A DNA stretch of 64,000 nt, from assembly GCF_031582965.1 (NCBI RefSeq), contig NZ_CP134049.1, positions 2,232,001 to 2,296,000 of the forward strand, read 5' to 3'. Below are positions 61,534 through 64,000 of the stretch, in pieces. The stretch's first letter is position 1, and the number at the start of each line of letters is the position of its first letter. The stretch comes from Bacillus sp. NEB1478 (GTDB lineage Bacteria; Bacillota; Bacilli; Bacillales; Fictibacillaceae). The notes under the pieces were generated by a model that saw only the letters and a program-made list of their open reading frames with translations, ran no database searches and was not told the DNA's origin. The position numbers were made by a program, and so were the translations under genes.

Positions 61534-61884
61534 AACTGTTATCGCAATTTTTGTTGCTCTTAGAAGTGAATTGATTTCCGTTACGGATGCTCGCAATCCT
61601 CGTGGTGTGCGGTGAGCCTCTACGTCGCTTTGCACCAGCAGAGTCTCTCCTGTCTAGTCTACGTCGGTTAACCCCTCGAGGTCATAAGCTAAATGGTCTT
61701 GAAGGTAAAGAGCGCACTCTTAACCCATTCATTTTATGCTTGCCGGGACTGAGCAAGCCGCCTCCGCTTTATGATAATCCCACTTATTCTAGCCGTAGTC
61801 TCACACCTTGCACTCTAATCAACTGGCCAATGAAGATTATAACCAATATTCGATAAAAGCAACAATCTTTTAGAAAATAGACTA
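61534..61884. mobile_element. MITE-like palindromic element, copy F, with an internal foreign segment
   Basis: The left end resembles the family (CTGTTATCGCAATTTTTGTTG, shown in part) and the right end reads AAAAGCAACAATCTTTTAG. About 130 bases in the middle (roughly 61660-61790), including a CCCTCGAGGTCATAAGC stretch, are not present in copies A-E. This could be a second repeat inserted in the first, or a longer family variant. No clear target duplication. Confidence 0.6.
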
Positions 61885-61897
61885 GCGAAAAACCTAT

Positions 61898-61957
61898 AAA
61901 AAAGAGGCATGACCTCAAAAGTTATTCTACTTTTGTGTCAGCCCCTCTGCTTTTTTT
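61898..61957 (-). terminator. Rho-independent terminator after the carboxyltransferase gene
   Basis: On the minus strand GAGGGGCTGAC and CAAAAGT face ACTTTTG and GTCATGCCTC, a long stem with T-rich sequence after it. It overlaps the end of the carboxyltransferase gene. Confidence 0.75.
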
Positions 61958-63494
61958 ATACCGGATATACAGGATGTTTCCGTTCGCTGAATATCATTTC
62001 TTTATTTTTATAAAATTTATATCTGTTAATCAGTTCACTTCTTAAAGAAGAAGGTGAAACGATATCATCAATAATCATTTCAGATGCTAGTTTGTAAATA
62101 TCGATGTGTTCTTTGTATTCTAGTTGTTTTTGCTGAACATATTGAATTCGTTCTTTCACATCTTCTATCTCATTAATTTTATTAGAATAAACAGCATTTA
62201 CCGCAGCTTCCGGTCCCATTACAGCAATTTGGGCTGTAGGCAGCGCAAGACAGCAATCCGGCTCAAACGCAGGTCCTGCCATCGCATATAGCCCTGCACC
62301 ATAAGCTTTACGTACGATAACTGAAATCTTCGGTACGGTAACATCACTCATCGCAGCGATTAACTTTGCACCATGTCTGATGATTCCTGCCCGTTCAACT
62401 TTAGTGCCGATCATAAATCCTGGTACATCTGATAAGAAGAGAAGTGGGATTGAGAAAGCATCGCATAAAGTAATAAAGCGAGCTGCTTTGTCTGCAGAAT
62501 CAACGAATAGAACTCCGCCTTTAACTTTAGGCTGATTCGCGATAATTCCTACTGGCTTTCCATCCATACGTCCAAATCCTGTAATAATTTCTTGCGCGAA
62601 TAGTTTTTTCATTTCAAAAAAGCTATCTTCGTCGATCAATCGGTCGATAAACTCATACATATCAAAAGGCACGTTTTGATTTTCCGGTACAATTTCCTCA
62701 AGTTCTCTTCCGGCTTTTGGAGAAACGCTTTCTATCACCGGCACAGCTTCCTTGTAATTACCTGGAAAATAAGATAAGTAACGGCGTGCTTCTGAAATCG
62801 CTTCTGTTTCATCTGACGCCAGTAAATCACCGCATCCACTTACAGAACAATGCATTCTTGCTCCGCCCATCTCTTCCAAGGTTACCTTCTCACCGATGAC
62901 TTTTTCAGCCATACGCGGACTTCCTAAGTACATTGATGCATTTTGATCGACCATGATAACGATGTCACAGAATGCTGGTATATAAGCTCCACCAGCTGCA
63001 GAAGGTCCAAATAGTACACAAACTTGCGGAACCATTCCTGACATTTTGACTTGGTTATAAAATATTTTCCCTGCACCTCGGCGGTTTGGAAACATATCGA
63101 TTTGGTCTGTAATTCTTGCACCTGCAGAATCAACAAGGTACATCATCGGAACTTTCAGCTTCATAGCCGTTTCTTGAATACGGATAATTTTTTCTACCGT
63201 TCTTGCACCCCAAGAACCGGCTTTTACCGTTGAATCATTCGCCATAACACAAACCGTTTTACCGCCAACTTTTCCGATAGCCGTGACAACACCATCAGCA
63301 GGAAGGTCTCCAGCTTGATTGTTAGCAAACTTTGCATCTTCAACGCTATATTCTCCATCATCAAACAATTGTTTCAGACGGTCCCGAACAAACATCTTAT
63401 TTTGAGCACTGTTTTTTTCGTGATATTTTTGTGCACCGCCTGCTTCTATTTGGTCAATTTTTTCTTTTAATTGATCTTCTAGTTTAGCAACCAT
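61956..63494 (-). CDS. Acyl-CoA carboxylase carboxyltransferase subunit (propionyl-CoA/methylmalonyl-CoA type)
   Basis: Transfers the carboxyl group from biotin to an acyl-CoA, most like propionyl-CoA or methylmalonyl-CoA carboxyltransferases (MmdA/PccB). Crotonase-type oxyanion glycine pairs are seen in FGPSAAGGAYIPAFCD (about residue 165) and YGAGLYAMAGPAFEPD (about 400), with VDSAGARITDQ near 120. Length is 512. The acyl substrate is inferred. GGAGGT precedes the ATG. It is downstream of a biotin carrier and biotin carboxylase, forming a stand-alone carboxylase operon. Confidence 0.9.
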   Translation of the reverse strand: MVAKLEDQLKEKIDQIEAGGAQKYHEKNSAQNKMFVRDRLKQLFDDGEYSVEDAKFANNQAGDLPADGVVTAIGKVGGKTVCVMANDSTVKAGSWGARTVEKIIRIQETAMKLKVPMMYLVDSAGARITDQIDMFPNRRGAGKIFYNQVKMSGMVPQVCVLFGPSAAGGAYIPAFCDIVIMVDQNASMYLGSPRMAEKVIGEKVTLEEMGGARMHCSVSGCGDLLASDETEAISEARRYLSYFPGNYKEAVPVIESVSPKAGRELEEIVPENQNVPFDMYEFIDRLIDEDSFFEMKKLFAQEIITGFGRMDGKPVGIIANQPKVKGGVLFVDSADKAARFITLCDAFSIPLLFLSDVPGFMIGTKVERAGIIRHGAKLIAAMSDVTVPKISVIVRKAYGAGLYAMAGPAFEPDCCLALPTAQIAVMGPEAAVNAVYSNKINEIEDVKERIQYVQQKQLEYKEHIDIYKLASEMIIDDIVSPSSLRSELINRYKFYKNKEMIFSERKHPVYPV

Positions 63495-63515
63495 TTTATA
63501 CCTCCTTCAAGAGAG

Positions 63516-63544
63516 TGAGCGCTCGCTCAGAATGTATGCATACG
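63516..63544. promoter_or_regulatory. Palindromes upstream of the carboxyltransferase gene
   Basis: TGAGCG-CT-CGCTCA (63516-63529) is a 6-bp inverted repeat, immediately followed by the 10-bp palindrome GTATGCATAC (63535-63544). They fill the 51-base gap between the carrier and carboxyltransferase genes. The first looks like a TetR-family operator; it could also be an RNA hairpin. Confidence 0.45.
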
Positions 63545-63545
63545 C

Positions 63546-63758
63546 TTATTTCAAAGTAACTAATACGTCACCCTCATTAACAAAATCGCCTGATGCAAAT
63601 TTGATGCTCTCAACAGTTCCAGCTTCTGCCGCATCCACTGGGATCTCCATTTTCATAGATTCCAGAATCACAACAGTTTGTCCTGCTGTAACTTCATCAC
63701 CTTCACTAACTAATACTTGCCATACTGTCCCTGCCATAGATGCTGTAATTTCTTTCAT
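63546..63758 (-). CDS. Biotin/lipoyl carrier protein
   Basis: A 70-residue stand-alone biotin carrier. The biotinylated lysine is in ILESMKMEI near residue 33. [19 protein letters not shown] follows in part, with the second-half beta-strands of the fold. Such small carriers pair with separate biotin carboxylase and carboxyltransferase genes, as here. Confidence 0.92.
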   Translation of the reverse strand: MKEITASMAGTVWQVLVSEGDEVTAGQTVVILESMKMEIPVDAAEAGTVESIKFASGDFVNEGDVLVTLK

Positions 63759-63776
63759 TTCTCTCTCTCCTCATAT

Positions 63777-64000
63777 TTACGGTTTAGATACAGACTTTTT
63801 TAATAAAAAATCAGTAGTATAATTACCTTTTTTAAAATCTTCTTCTATTAATAATTTTTGAAAAAGAGCGGTGTTCGTTTTAAGACCGGTGATTTCTATT
63901 TCATTAAAAAATTGTACTGCTTTATTGATACAGCCTTCCCTTGTGAAATCGCTTACAATAATTTTCGCAATCATAGGATCATAAAACGGTGTCACTTGAT
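63777..64000 (-). CDS. Biotin carboxylase, C-terminal fragment (cut by window edge)
   Basis: The last 73 or so codons of an ATP-grasp biotin carboxylase. The segment VTPFYDPMIAKIIV matches the family's biotin carboxylase C-terminal domain, followed by the helical end LKTNTALFQKLLIEEDF. The rest lies beyond position 64000. It lies 18 bases upstream of the carrier gene. Confidence 0.85.
   Translation of the reverse strand, partial: QVTPFYDPMIAKIIVSDFTREGCINKAVQFFNEIEITGLKTNTALFQKLLIEEDFKKGNYTTDFLLKKSVSKP

Noticed and set aside
61587..61856. Open frame of 89 codons in element F
   Set aside because: Encoded entirely by repeat sequence, with the low-complexity Ser/Pro/Leu character of such artefacts.

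Overview
The window is a chromosomal segment of an endospore-forming member of the Bacillaceae. It carries sporulation sigma factors SigE and SigG with the pro-SigE protease SpoIIGA, SpoVD, SpoVE, DivIVA, the bacillithiol enzyme BshC, a PyrR-regulated pyr operon and a T-box in front of ileS. The gene order matches the Bacillus subtilis mraZ-to-prpC stretch, read here on the minus strand. The genus cannot be fixed from the sequence alone. Only rqcH (12226-13935) lies on the plus strand.

From the upstream (right) end, 61956-64000 holds an acyl-CoA carboxylase module: the end of a biotin carboxylase, a small biotin carrier and a carboxyltransferase. From 57719 to 61483 come panE, a broken DUF3397 gene, bshC and mraZ. 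From 38598 to 57685 lies the division and cell-wall cluster: rsmH, ftsL, pbpB, spoVD, murE, murF, mraY, murD, spoVE, murB, divIB, two DUF881 genes, sbp, ftsA, ftsZ. Then follow the sporulation block spoIIGA-sigE-sigG (35251-37817), the ylmC-pgeF-ylmE-sepF-ylmG-ylmH-divIVA block (31110-35160), T-box-ileS, lspA-rluD, the complete ten-gene pyr operon with three PyrR-type attenuators (14650-26460), a methyltransferase, rqcH, a Ca2+ ATPase, remA-gmk-rpoZ, and coaBC-priA-def-fmt-rsmB-rlmN running into the first codons of a PP2C phosphatase.

Three canonical genes are missing from their usual places: murG (between spoVE and murB), yloC (between the Ca2+ ATPase gene and remA) and the cysH operon (between pyrE and rqcH). 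murF sits between murE and mraY, unlike in B. subtilis.

The main unexpected finding is a family of six palindromic, protein-less elements (about 160-350 bp) in intergenic positions. Imperfect terminal inverted repeats begin GGCT, and two copies have perfect 8-bp target duplications (TAATAAAT and TTTATTTT). One copy is inserted in the DUF3397 gene; removing it with one duplication restores the reading frame exactly. The termini and 8-bp AT-rich duplications suggest mobilisation by an ISL3-type transposase (inference). A second unexplained structure is five TCCAC(G) motifs spaced 21, 20, 21 and 20 bp apart between spoIIGA and ftsZ (38427-38517). Phased (A/T)GTGG repeats upstream of mraZ look like an MraZ operator.
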